Both the position numbers and the translations under genes were made by a program. From positions 1 through 55,640 of the IMG/VR virus record IMGVR_UViG_3300009082_000005: DNA of 55,640 nucleotides; one strand, 5' to 3'. The stretch comes from a virus. The notes beneath the pieces are model-generated. The model did no database searches. It was not told the origin of the DNA and was given only the letters and a program-made list of their open reading frames with translations. Of this stretch, positions 28,681 to 36,809 are shown piece after piece. The first letter of the stretch is position 1; each line of letters starts with the position of its first letter.

Positions 28681-29201
28681 AAAAATTAACAATGCCATGC
28701 ATGGAAGTAAAATTAATACCTGTAGAAAAAGTATATAGTAATGAATATAACCCTAATAAGGTAGCAACACCAGAAATGAAACTTTTAAGAAAATCTATTG
28801 AAGAAGATGGTGTCACAATGCCAATAGTTGTAATTTATGATAAAGAAAAAGATATATATGTTGTGGTAGATGGTTTTCATAGATATACCGTTTTAAAGGA
28901 TTATTTTAAATCTAATGTAATACCATGTAGCATAATTGATAAAGATATATCTAATAGAATGGCAAGCACAATAAGACATAACAGAGCGAGAGGAACACAC
29001 CAAATAAAAGAAATGAGCAAAATAGTACTTGAACTTACCAAAGACGGTTGGGACGAAGAAAGAATATCAAAACATCTTGGAATGGAACTTGATGAAATTA
29101 TTAGATTAAAACAGATAACCGGACTTAGAGAAGCGTTTAGCAATCATACATTTTCTAAGTCTTGGGAAGAATACGAAAAGAGAAAGAAGGTTGAAGCATG
29201 A
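28671..29201 (+). CDS. IbrB-like ParB-domain protein
   Basis: The protein has 176 residues. Its ParB N-domain has VEKVYSNEYNPNKVATPEMKLL, MPIVVIY and VVDGFHRYTVLKDY, with the conserved DGFHR motif; NRMASTIRHNRARGTH is a basic stretch, and an HTH-like region follows. It overlaps the IbrA-like gene by ten bases and the HTH gene by four. A later ATG at 28677 is equally possible. ParB/IbrB domains bind nucleotides or act as nucleases. With IbrA it forms a known phage-associated pair. Confidence 0.82.
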   Translation: MCMKKLTMPCMEVKLIPVEKVYSNEYNPNKVATPEMKLLRKSIEEDGVTMPIVVIYDKEKDIYVVVDGFHRYTVLKDYFKSNVIPCSIIDKDISNRMASTIRHNRARGTHQIKEMSKIVLELTKDGWDEERISKHLGMELDEIIRLKQITGLREAFSNHTFSKSWEEYEKRKKVEA

Positions 29202-29488
29202 ACGACTTGAACGCAAAGAGTATACAAATGTTAAAAATACTTAAAAAAGGAGAAAGGATTAATAAAACTGTCTTGGCAGAAAAATTAGGCGTAAAGCCAA
29301 GGCAGATATATCATTATAAAATTTTATTGGAACAATTAGGATACCTAATTGATTCCAAAGCAGGAAACAAAGACCATGGGTATATGCTTATACAGGAAAA
29401 GCTAACAACAGAAGAAAAAAAAGAAATTAAAGAGAAACTTAACAAAGAATTGTTTTTAAAAATATTAAGGATTATAGACAAAATCTAA
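29198..29488 (+). CDS. HTH_11-type DNA-binding protein
   Basis: The protein has 96 residues. KSIQMLKILKKGERINKTVLAEKLGVKPRQIYHYKILLEQLGYLI is a winged HTH of the DeoR/HTH_11 kind. ATGA overlap with the IbrB-like gene shows coupling. It may regulate the module through the TATAGTAC-containing promoters or the palindrome at 29486-29517. Confidence 0.72.
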   Translation: MNDLNAKSIQMLKILKKGERINKTVLAEKLGVKPRQIYHYKILLEQLGYLIDSKAGNKDHGYMLIQEKLTTEEKKEIKEKLNKELFLKILRIIDKI

Positions 29489-29517
29489 TCTAACACAATA
29501 TGTATTATGTTAGATTA
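29486..29517. promoter_or_regulatory. Palindrome with CTAACA half sites
   Basis: TAATCTAACA and TGTTAGATTA flank 12 bases. The half site recurs as AATCTAACATAT at 29591-29602 and as TATTATGTTAAAT at 29622-29634 around a TATAAT. It is a likely operator set, and it also covers the stop of the HTH gene. Confidence 0.55.
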
Positions 29518-29519
29518 AG

Positions 29520-29566
29520 AAAAGTATATCAAACTATCTATTTTATTTGGCTTGCTATACTTTTTT
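29520..29566 (+). terminator. Terminator after the IbrAB-HTH operon
   Basis: AAAAGTATA (29520-29528) pairs with TATACTTTT (29556-29564), with a long loop and a T run. Moderate because of the loop size. Confidence 0.55.
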
Positions 29567-29656
29567 ATTTTTAATTTTAAATTAGTGGGAAAATAATCTA
29601 ACATATGATATAATATTAGTGTATTATGTTAAATAGAAAGAAGGTGAAAAAATAAT

Positions 29657-30220
29657 ATGAATTTAAAAGAATTTCATAATAATGGCTCAGATATTTTTGA
29701 AATAATTGAGCATGAAACAGAGAAATTTATCTGTAAAGTAAAAGTTAATAGAAAAAATTTTTTTGATTTAATACAGATTGAGGAAGATGTATATAGTATT
29801 CTTTCAGTCAGTACAATTTCAGAAAATGTATTTGGAGTAAAAAAGATAAGTTTTAATTTCAAACCAAAAATTTTATATCATTATAGCAATGTTTTTCATT
29901 GTCCTTATTGCAATCATAAAAGTATTAGAAACGATACATTTGGACGTTGTTATATTTGCAAAAGCAAATCAAAGTTAGAAAAAATTGCACTTAATATATG
30001 TATGCCTCAGGTAATTCATAGTTTTGAACAAGAGCAAATAGATACAATTAAGGCATTAAGAAGGAGGATACTAAATATTTATATAAACAATAAAATAACT
30101 CCTTATCGTAAAGCAAGAATTATGAAATGTGAAAATATCATTAAAAAACATGTACCTTTGAAAAATCAAATTAACTTGAAAGATATATTGAAAAGGAGTG
30201 TTTTAGATGAATACAGTTGA
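29657..30220 (+). CDS. Zinc-ribbon protein, function unknown
   Basis: The protein has 187 residues. A beta-rich N-half is followed by a CPYC/CYIC zinc ribbon (FHCPYCNHKSIRN, RCYICKS) and a basic helical C-terminus with IDTIKALRRRILNIY. AAGGTG precedes the ATG. It overlaps the recombinase gene by 14 bases, which suggests a joint role, perhaps as a directionality factor. Not recognised. Confidence 0.62.
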   Translation: MNLKEFHNNGSDIFEIIEHETEKFICKVKVNRKNFFDLIQIEEDVYSILSVSTISENVFGVKKISFNFKPKILYHYSNVFHCPYCNHKSIRNDTFGRCYICKSKSKLEKIALNICMPQVIHSFEQEQIDTIKALRRRILNIYINNKITPYRKARIMKCENIIKKHVPLKNQINLKDILKRSVLDEYS

Positions 30221-30779
30221 ACCAATCAGGGATAAAAATAAAATTAAATTAATAAAAGCTGTCCTGAGGAATAAAAATATTAGAGATTATTTATTATTTA
30301 CAATTGGAATAAATACAGGTCTAAGAATAAGCGACTTGTTAAAATTAAAATTATCTGATGTAATGGATCATAAATGTAAAGCTAAAGATAATATTTACAT
30401 CAGGGAAAAAAAGACTGGAAAAGAAAAAGTATTCAAGATGAATAAAATTGCAAAAGAAGCTATAAAAGAATATATAATCAGTTTAAATAATTATGATTTA
30501 GATTGGTATTTATTTAAGAGCAAAAAGGGCAACAACAAAGCAATAAGCAGAATACATGCATATGATATATTGAATGATGTTGCCAAAGAAGTTGGAATAA
30601 AAGATAAAATTGGTACTCATACATTGAGAAAAACATTTGGTTATCATGCCAGAATGAAAGGAGTTGGGATTGAGATATTGCAAAAAATATTTAATCATTC
30701 TGCACCAGGTATTACAATGAGATATATTGGAATAGCTCAGGATGAAATGGAAGATGTTTATTTAGATTTAAATTTATAA
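30207..30779 (+). CDS. Minimal tyrosine recombinase
   Basis: The protein has 190 residues and a catalytic domain only. Arg lies in GLRISDLLKLKL, H-x-L-R in TLRKTFGYH (GTHTLRK), a degenerate box III His in FNHSAPG, and Tyr in TMRYIGI. There is no N-terminal core-binding domain. Such short recombinases are frequent in Clostridium phages and may resolve multimers or invert DNA. AAAGGAG lies before the ATG. Confidence 0.82.
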   Translation: MNTVEPIRDKNKIKLIKAVLRNKNIRDYLLFTIGINTGLRISDLLKLKLSDVMDHKCKAKDNIYIREKKTGKEKVFKMNKIAKEAIKEYIISLNNYDLDWYLFKSKKGNNKAISRIHAYDILNDVAKEVGIKDKIGTHTLRKTFGYHARMKGVGIEILQKIFNHSAPGITMRYIGIAQDEMEDVYLDLNL

Positions 30780-30791
30780 AGGAGGATTAAA

Positions 30792-31109
30792 ATGTTTAAA
30801 GGTTATTTAGTAGACGAAAATGGCAGGTATGGAGAACCAATTGAATTAGATAATCCTGAATTATCTGTATTGTTTGTACAAGAAAATATTGACAAGTACC
30901 ATGAAATTATAATAGTTGATGATGATGGATTTATAGTAATGAATACTTTTAAAGGTAAAATTACATTTCCTTTTCAGATAAAATGTGAAGTTTGCGGGAA
31001 AATTTTTAGTACAGATAATAAAAAACAAGCAGCTTGCATAGAATGCTATCGTAACTCAGGTTTGCCTGAGATGATAGAGGAAATGTTCAAGGAGGATAAA
31101 AATGAATAA
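30792..31109 (+). CDS. Small zinc-ribbon protein
   Basis: The protein has 105 residues. A beta-rich N-domain (MFKGYLVDENGRYG) is followed by CEVCGKIFSTDNKKQAACIECYRN, a CxxC...CxxC zinc ribbon, and an acidic end. GGAGG precedes the ATG. Function unknown. Confidence 0.65.
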   Translation: MFKGYLVDENGRYGEPIELDNPELSVLFVQENIDKYHEIIIVDDDGFIVMNTFKGKITFPFQIKCEVCGKIFSTDNKKQAACIECYRNSGLPEMIEEMFKEDKNE

Positions 31110-31132
31110 AATAATTAAGGCAGGTGAATGAC

Positions 31133-31276
31133 TTGGATGAATATACAACATATGATAAACCTTTTTACAGAATTTGTCCTGAGTGTGGATGTCCAAAAGA
31201 AAGACCAGATGACGAAGATGAATTAATAATATGTGAAATTTGCAATACTCATTTTATGAAGATAAAAAAAGTGTAA
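31133..31276 (+). CDS. Mini zinc-ribbon protein
   Basis: The protein has 47 residues, with TTG start at 31133 and AGGTG six bases before. ICPECGCPKERPDDEDELIICEICNTHFM holds two CxxC pairs. It ends just before a terminator. Confidence 0.6.
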   Translation: MDEYTTYDKPFYRICPECGCPKERPDDEDELIICEICNTHFMKIKKV

Positions 31277-31284
31277 TGTTTTAG

Positions 31285-31312
31285 ATAAAGCTTATTCAGC
31301 TTTATTTTTTTT
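31285..31312 (+). terminator. Terminator ahead of the late region
   Basis: ATAAAGCT and AGCTTTAT surround a five-base loop; a run of eight Ts follows. Confidence 0.82.
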
Positions 31313-31430
31313 GAAAAAAATTTATTCAATTTTATAATATACATTCCCTTATAAAAACATAATAAATATATATTAGTCTATTTTGATTTTGTACAATGTA
31401 ACAGTATTGCAATAAATTATATTACAGTAA

Positions 31431-31531
31431 TATAGATTGATTGAATATATTATCAGTATAGATTAAGTATAGTTTAAGTATAGATTTGTATATAGATTTT
31501 ATATAGATTGAGTATAGATAAAATATAGTTG
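31431..31531 (+). repeat. Eight TATAG(A/T)T(T/A) boxes at 11-bp spacing
   Basis: Copies start at 31431, 31457, 31468, 31479, 31491, 31502, 31513 and 31524. After the first, steps are 11, 11, 12, 11, 11 and 11 bases, about one helical turn. The consensus is GTATAGATTNA. The array lies 80-180 bases before a terminator hairpin and the late genes. This is the form of an activator/antiterminator site or of replication iterons. Confidence 0.85.
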
Positions 31532-31614
31532 AAAGATACTTTGTTTTGTGCGATGATTACAATGTCGAGAAACACAAAAAAAATTATATTCAAGATATTT
31601 TAAAATATTTACAG

Positions 31615-31639
31615 AGGGGCTCTCCCCTATTTTTTTTTA
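31615..31639 (+). terminator. Short GC-rich hairpin with ten Ts (attenuator-like)
   Basis: AGGGG-CTCT-CCCCT followed by AT and ten Ts. It stands directly upstream of the first late-region gene, so late transcription started at the array would have to read through it. Confidence 0.8.
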
Positions 31640-31647
31640 CAAAAATT

Positions 31648-31836
31648 ATGGAAAGTATATTAACGTGGTGTGAAAGATGCAGGACAATTAGCCTTACATG
31701 GTCGCTAAGATGTCCTTTTTGTATGCAAGAAAGAAAATTTGATATTGAAATAAAAGTTGAAAATAAGAGAAGCAGCCGAAAAAGAAAAGATGGAAAAGCA
31801 AGTATAAAAAAGAATGAAAGAAAAAAGTTGGAATAA
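31648..31836 (+). CDS. Small zinc-ribbon protein with basic tail
   Basis: The protein has 62 residues from ATG 31648. LTWCERCRTISLTWSLRCPFCMQERKF has a CxxC...CxxC zinc site; the C-terminus is very rich in Lys and Arg. I see no ribosome site for this ATG. The longer frame would cross the terminator. It may be a late-transcription factor acting at the leader it follows. It overlaps the next gene by 23 bases. Confidence 0.5.
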   Translation: MESILTWCERCRTISLTWSLRCPFCMQERKFDIEIKVENKRSSRKRKDGKASIKKNERKKLE

Positions 31837-32098
31837 ATTAAAAAATAAATATTCAATTATAGAAAATGGATATACATCATTTATTCAATTTGATAATAAA
31901 AAAAATGCTGATGATTTTTGCAAAAAGTTAAATAAAATTTATAAAAATAAATATTCAGTAGTAAAAGTTAAAATTTTTGAACTTGATATTATTAAAAAGT
32001 TTAAAAAAATTTCTGAAATGAAGGTAAAGAGTAATAGAGTATTAAAGTTAAACAAAATACAAATAATTAATATATTTGGAATAGATTTTGATATTTAA
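31814..32098 (+). CDS. Small basic protein, function unknown
   Basis: The protein has 94 residues, lysine-rich, starting MKEKSWNKLKNKYSIIENGY. It has a beta-alpha-beta-like pattern (YTSFIQFDNKKNADDFCKKLNKIY, YSVVKVKIFEL) as in ferredoxin-like folds. No clear ribosome site. Not recognised. Confidence 0.5.
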   Translation: MKEKSWNKLKNKYSIIENGYTSFIQFDNKKNADDFCKKLNKIYKNKYSVVKVKIFELDIIKKFKKISEMKVKSNRVLKLNKIQIINIFGIDFDI

Positions 32099-32393
32099 AT
32101 GCATAATAAAAATAAAAGCTATAAAATGTAATTAAACCTAAACAACTTAAAAATTTGTTTCTAAATAATTTAGGTTTTGGAATATCCTAAAATTTTACAT
32201 GGTTTTAACTAATGGTTACAACTTATTTTTTTAAAAATTTAAAAGTGGCTCTTATAGTTCAAAGGGTTAGTTTTAATTGATTATATATACAATTATAACC
32301 AATGATTTTATTTTTATGTAGCTATAAAACATAAACATATTTTAATTTCAAAATTTAAACAGCCACTTTTATTGCTTGGAGTGATTTTAACAA
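32099..32393. other. Non-coding region with inverted repeats before a minimal recombinase and terS
   Basis: AAACCTAAA (32134-32142) and TTTAGGTTT (32169-32177) form one inverted repeat. AAAAGTGGCT (32241-32250) and AGCCACTTTT (32361-32370) form another over 110 bases. Position next to a recombinase and the small terminase makes a recombination site or the packaging start (pac/cos) reasonable. No gene is seen. Confidence 0.45.
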
Positions 32394-32927
32394 ATGATAT
32401 GCTTTCCAATAGTGCATAAACAGACAGAAAGAAAAATTATAAGACTTGCATACAAGACAGATACTAAATATGGTATTATGGCTGAGCTTTTGTTCAGCTG
32501 TGGTTATAGAATGTGTGATGTAATAACTTTAAAAAAAAGCCACGTTTTTAATGGTTCAAATGCCACTTTTTATATAAAAGAGAAAAAAACAGGAATAAAA
32601 AGATTGTTCAAAGACAGTGATATACCTGCTTCGGTAAATAGGTATATAGAATCTTTAAAGTGGCATAATTATTTATTTCCATCAAATAGAAGACTAGAAA
32701 ATGGTAATTATAATCATATTTCATCAAGTAGGGTAAAACAGGTATTTAGAGAAATATTTTCAAGCATACCTAAACTACGTGGAGCATATGGAACACATAT
32801 ATTTAGAAAAACTTTTGCTTATAATAAATACAAACAAGGCGATATATATACAGCTAAAATAGCTTTAGGACATAAAAATATAAATTCTACAGTTAAATAC
32901 ATACCTGAGGATATAATTAAGAGTTGA
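32394..32927 (+). CDS. Minimal tyrosine recombinase near terS
   Basis: The protein has 177 residues. Arg lies in SCGYRMCDVI, H-x-x-R in THIFRKTF, LGHKN, and Tyr in TVKYIPED. It has the catalytic domain only, like the 30207 protein, with which it shares blocks such as (I)KEKKTG, GTH..RKTF and K-Y-I. The ribosome site GGAG is twelve bases before the ATG, rather far. Such genes lie next to terS in many Clostridium phages. Its role is unknown, and the inverted repeats upstream are candidate sites. Confidence 0.8.
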   Translation: MICFPIVHKQTERKIIRLAYKTDTKYGIMAELLFSCGYRMCDVITLKKSHVFNGSNATFYIKEKKTGIKRLFKDSDIPASVNRYIESLKWHNYLFPSNRRLENGNYNHISSSRVKQVFREIFSSIPKLRGAYGTHIFRKTFAYNKYKQGDIYTAKIALGHKNINSTVKYIPEDIIKS

Positions 32928-32931
32928 TTAA

Positions 32932-33423
32932 ATGGCAAATAAAACAAAATACATACCTGAATTTAACCAAATAATTTTTGAATTAAAGATTACAGGTAAA
33001 AACATTACTGAAATTTGTTCGATTTTGAAAATAGATAAAAAAACATTTTATAGGTGGTTAAAAAGATATGATAATTTTAAAATAAGTTATGAAAAAGCTA
33101 ATAATGCAAAATTTAAGGCAAAAGAAACTTTAATTGATAAAGCTTTAGGGTTTACTAGGAACATAAAAGAACTTACACCAACCGGGAAATTAATAAAATA
33201 TGATAAATATTATCCACCTGATTTTCAATCAATTAAATATCTTTTAAGGAATATAAGCGGTTTTGACAAAGAATTGGAAAATAAAATTAAAATAGATAAT
33301 AAAAGACTTGAACTTGAAGAAAAGAAATTGAATACTGATACAAATACTGAAGGTAAAGTAATAATTGTTGAAGGTGAAGACAAATATTTAGAGTGGAAAA
33401 ATAAAAAAAATGCTGGAAGCTAA
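32932..33423 (+). CDS. terS: Terminase small subunit
   Basis: The protein has 163 residues. The N-terminal HTH NITEICSILKIDKKTFYRWLKRYDNF and the following helices (KAKETLIDKALGFTR) are typical of terS. YYPPDFQSIKYLLRN is a hallmark block of this family. It recognises the packaging start and brings in the large subunit, whose gene it overlaps by 14 bases. Confidence 0.85.
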   Translation: MANKTKYIPEFNQIIFELKITGKNITEICSILKIDKKTFYRWLKRYDNFKISYEKANNAKFKAKETLIDKALGFTRNIKELTPTGKLIKYDKYYPPDFQSIKYLLRNISGFDKELENKIKIDNKRLELEEKKLNTDTNTEGKVIIVEGEDKYLEWKNKKNAGS

Positions 33424-34690
33424 CATTGATAAGATAGATATTTTCAATTTGATTAATGAAAATTTTTATGAATGGTGGTATGAAATAGCTGATAAATATT
33501 TATATAGAGTGCTTAAGGGTGGGAGGAATTCTGCAAAATCAACACATGTAAGCTTTAGAAAAATTTATAGAATGATGAAATATCCTATCAATACTTTAGT
33601 TGTTCGTAAAGTCGCTGGAACATTAGCGACTTCTGTTTTTGAGCAATTAAAAGAAGCTATATGCTTGATGAATGTTGATTATTATTGGAAAGATTATAAA
33701 AGCCCTTTAAGGTTAGTATATAAACCAACTGGACAGGAAATTTTATTCAGGGGAGCAGATGACCCACAAAAAATAAAATCAATTAAAACATCAAGATTTC
33801 CTTTATCTGAATTATGGATTGAGGAACTGTCAGAGTTTAGAAGCGAAGATGAAGTACAAACAATTGTTGACTCAGTTGTAAGAGCTAAATTAAAAAATGG
33901 TTTAAATTATGGGATTGATTTTACTTATAATCCTCCAAAAAATAAAGCTAATTGGTGTAACAAAAAATACAATACTCAATTTTTACCTTCAAATACCCAT
34001 GTTCATCATAGTACTTATTTAGATAATTTACACGTTTCAGAAGCTTTTATTGAAGAAGCCGAAGAGGTAAAAAAGCTTAATCAGAATAGATATAAATGGC
34101 TATATCTTGGTGAAGCTCTCGGAGGTGGAATTGTTCCATTTTCTAACTTGGAATTCAGAACAATTACTGATGATGAAATAAAAAGATTTGATAATATTAA
34201 ACAAGGTCATGACTTTGGTTTTAGTGTTGACCCTGCTAATTTTGGAAGACAACATCTTGATAAAACAAGGGCAATACTTTATTTTATAGATGAAATTAGA
34301 GCAGTAAAACTTAAAAATAAAATATTGGCAGATAAAATTATTGAAAGAAATTACAATGATTCAATAATAATTGCTGATAGTGAAAATCCACAGGGGATAG
34401 ATGAATTAAGAAGTTATGGTATAAAAATTAAGGGAGCCAAAAAAGGACCCGGCTCAGTTGAGTATGGTCTTGAATGGTTAGATACTTTAAATAAAATTGT
34501 AATAGATTATAAAAGAACTCCGGGAGCTGCAAAAGAATTTGAGTCTGCTGATTATAAATTAGACAAAGATGGAAACCAAACTGCTGAATTAGATGGCGAG
34601 GATCATTCAATCGACCAAACTAGGTATAGCCTCGAAAATGATATGAAAAATAAAGTTTTAGGATGGAAAGAAAGGAATAAAGCATGTTAA
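33410..34690 (+). CDS. terL: Terminase large subunit, PBSX type
   Basis: The protein has 426 residues. Walker A is GGRNSAKST (residues 37-45), Walker B LWIEELSEF (near 128). The nuclease domain has GHDFGFSVDP (about 260), IIADSENP and the C-terminal DHSIDQTRYSLE, giving the three acidic sites. It is the packaging motor and headful/cos nuclease. The Asn-Ser-Ala in Walker A, in place of the common Gly-Ser-Gly, is normal for a subset of this family. Confidence 0.93.
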   Translation: MLEANIDKIDIFNLINENFYEWWYEIADKYLYRVLKGGRNSAKSTHVSFRKIYRMMKYPINTLVVRKVAGTLATSVFEQLKEAICLMNVDYYWKDYKSPLRLVYKPTGQEILFRGADDPQKIKSIKTSRFPLSELWIEELSEFRSEDEVQTIVDSVVRAKLKNGLNYGIDFTYNPPKNKANWCNKKYNTQFLPSNTHVHHSTYLDNLHVSEAFIEEAEEVKKLNQNRYKWLYLGEALGGGIVPFSNLEFRTITDDEIKRFDNIKQGHDFGFSVDPANFGRQHLDKTRAILYFIDEIRAVKLKNKILADKIIERNYNDSIIIADSENPQGIDELRSYGIKIKGAKKGPGSVEYGLEWLDTLNKIVIDYKRTPGAAKEFESADYKLDKDGNQTAELDGEDHSIDQTRYSLENDMKNKVLGWKERNKAC

Positions 34691-34983
34691 AAAGTATAGA
34701 ACAATTAAAAATATTGGAAGAAAGAAACTTAGCTAATGAAGAAGAAATAATAAGGCTTAGGGGTGGAATACAAAGAAATAATATTTCTGCAAATCTAACT
34801 ATAAGTTTAATTATTAAACTATCTGATGAAATAGAAAATTTGAAAAGCGAAATATCTGAATTAAATGCAAAATTTAAAACTGCTGATTTGTTAAATGATA
34901 TTAACCATGATTTGGATAAAAAATCAAAAAATAAACCTAATGAAATAAAACCAGAATCAAAAAATAAATCTAAGGAACAATAA
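34684..34983 (+). CDS. Small coiled-coil protein between terL and portal
   Basis: The protein has 99 residues, almost wholly helical (LKILEERNLANEEEIIRL, LSDEIENLKSEISELNAKF) with a Lys/Pro/Asn-rich tail. It overlaps terL by seven bases. Not recognised; possibly a packaging accessory. Confidence 0.6.
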   Translation: MLKSIEQLKILEERNLANEEEIIRLRGGIQRNNISANLTISLIIKLSDEIENLKSEISELNAKFKTADLLNDINHDLDKKSKNKPNEIKPESKNKSKEQ

Positions 34984-34985
34984 TA

Positions 34986-36338
34986 ATGGAATTATCTATT
35001 GAAAAAGTAATCAAGCTAATTGAAGAAAAAAAGAAAAAAGAATACAAGGGTAGAAAGTATTATTATTACAAACCTGAACAAATGCCATTTTACCAACAGC
35101 CCAATTTACAAAATAAAATTGTTACAAAACAGGTTGAAAATACAAAAGAGGTTTATACTAATTGGTTTAAGGTACTTGTTAATCAAAAGATTGATTATTC
35201 TTTGTCTAAGCCTGTCACTGTAAAACCCAATATTCCTGAACAATTCAACATCGAGGATATAGTTGACAAAACAGCATTAAATGCTTCTATGGATAGTATA
35301 GGGTGGGTACAGATTTATATAAATAAGCAAAAAAAGCTTGATTGGATTAATAGAAACGATTCTCAAATTATTTCTATTTTTGATGAATATAACAAATATA
35401 TTGAAAATATAATTTATTTCTGGGTAGATGAAGAATCAGAAAAAGAGAAAAATGAATCTGAAAAAATATATAATGTACAGGTTTGGGATAATTCACAGGT
35501 AACAGAATTTCAAATAAAAGATAATAAGCTATATGGAACAACAACAACAAAAAATCATTACCTTGAAGTAATAAAATATAGAGATGTAGAAGAAGAAATA
35601 AACCCAAAAAGCTTTGGTTTTGTGCCTTTTATACCTCTTTATAATAATAAGAATCACGAATCAGACCTTGAAGGAATAGACATTTTACTTGATTGTTATA
35701 ATGAGATTGCTACAGGATTTATAAAAAATGTCCGAAAATTTCAAGAAATGGTTATGATGTTACGTGGGTATGGTGGACAAGATTTAGACGAATTTATGGA
35801 ACAACTTAAAAAGTATAATGTAATTCCAGTCGATGAAAAAGGTGATTTTGACTTTGTAAAGGTTGATATTCCTGTCGAGGCAAGGTCTGTTTTAATGGAT
35901 ATAATACGAAGGAATATATTTATACTTGGCAGAGGCGTTGACCCTACTGAGGATTTTGGCGGCAGTAATATAACAAATACTCTTATAAAAACCAGATACT
36001 CTAATCTTGACATGAAATGCTCTGATATGGAAAAACAAATCAGATTATTTTACATACAACTTATTGCAATTATCAATTTATATTATTCTGTAAATATTAA
36101 CAATGAAATAAAGTTTACAAGAAGCCAGATATTTAACGAGACTGAGCAGATTGACAATTGTGTAAAAAGCATGGGTTTAGTTAGCGAAGAAACTATACTT
36201 GAAAATCACCCTTTTGTTGAAGACGTGAAGAAAGAATTAACTAAATTAGATGCAGAAAAAGAAAAAAATATGAAATTATTTAATGACTCAACACATGATA
36301 GAAAAGTGTTTGATGATAAAGAAAGTAGTGTGGCATGA
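34986..36338 (+). CDS. Portal protein, SPP1 gp6 type
   Basis: The protein has 450 residues. KPEQMPFYQQPNLQNKIVTKQVENTKEVYTNWFKVLVNQKIDYSLSKP-type N-terminal features, the central IPLYNNKNHESDLEGI and helix IDILLDCYNEIATGF are characteristic of the SPP1 portal family. It forms the 12-fold ring for DNA entry and tail attachment. It lies two bases after the coiled-coil gene. Confidence 0.9.
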   Translation: MELSIEKVIKLIEEKKKKEYKGRKYYYYKPEQMPFYQQPNLQNKIVTKQVENTKEVYTNWFKVLVNQKIDYSLSKPVTVKPNIPEQFNIEDIVDKTALNASMDSIGWVQIYINKQKKLDWINRNDSQIISIFDEYNKYIENIIYFWVDEESEKEKNESEKIYNVQVWDNSQVTEFQIKDNKLYGTTTTKNHYLEVIKYRDVEEEINPKSFGFVPFIPLYNNKNHESDLEGIDILLDCYNEIATGFIKNVRKFQEMVMMLRGYGGQDLDEFMEQLKKYNVIPVDEKGDFDFVKVDIPVEARSVLMDIIRRNIFILGRGVDPTEDFGGSNITNTLIKTRYSNLDMKCSDMEKQIRLFYIQLIAIINLYYSVNINNEIKFTRSQIFNETEQIDNCVKSMGLVSEETILENHPFVEDVKKELTKLDAEKEKNMKLFNDSTHDRKVFDDKESSVA

Positions 36339-36667
36339 AATCAGTAAATTTAATTAAAATAAAAAAATATAAAAAGTTGTTATATAAAATTCAAAATTCA
36401 ATAAATTCTAATTATGATGAATGTTTTAAATGGTATGAAATTCTTTTGAAATTAGGTATAAAAAGTGATGCATATGTTGGCAGCACAAAATTAAAATACA
36501 ATTCAAGAAAATCTAAGTTAAGGAAAATAGAATGGTATCTTGGTCAATTTGTGAATGCAATGGATCATAAATGCATTCATACTATGATGGCATGGGAAAA
36601 TTGCTTTGATAAATTTGTTAATGATGTGAAATATATAAAACCAAAATTGGGTACTTTGCATGGATAA
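36335..36667 (+). CDS. Small protein after portal, function unknown
   Basis: The protein has 110 residues, very basic and helical. It has MKSVNLIKIKKYKKLLYKIQ at the start and no motif I know. ATGA overlaps the portal gene. It may be a minor head component. Confidence 0.55.
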   Translation: MKSVNLIKIKKYKKLLYKIQNSINSNYDECFKWYEILLKLGIKSDAYVGSTKLKYNSRKSKLRKIEWYLGQFVNAMDHKCIHTMMAWENCFDKFVNDVKYIKPKLGTLHG

Positions 36668-36809
36668 AGTTGTAGGAACTGTTGATATACTAGAAAGTGA
36701 ATATGGTGATGATGAAGAATACAAAAATAATAAGATTAGAAGAAAAGAAAGATACATTAGTAAATTATCTGAAAAAAATATTAGACATGGCAGAAAAAGG
36801 CGAAATTGA
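36660..36809 (+). CDS. Possible small protein overlapping the next gene
   Basis: The frame has 49 residues, MDKVVGTVDILESEYGDDEEY with a basic end. TTGGG lies eight bases before the ATG, and it overlaps the preceding stop. But it overlaps the next frame by about 100 bases. One of the two starts must be later, or both are translated. Confidence 0.35.
   Translation: MDKVVGTVDILESEYGDDEEYKNNKIRRKERYISKLSEKNIRHGRKRRN

Larger units (their letters stand above)
31313..31647. other. Late-region leader without confident gene
   Basis: There are 335 AT-rich bases between the early terminator and the first late gene. They hold the 11-bp-phased array and a terminator, and otherwise nothing I can assign. 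A reading frame opening at TTG 31546 runs through the terminator hairpin without a ribosome site, so I do not accept it as coding. Confidence 0.6.

Noticed and set aside
31546-31647. Upstream extension of the zinc-ribbon gene to TTG 31546
   Set aside because: The frame would read through a strong terminator hairpin and has no ribosome site.
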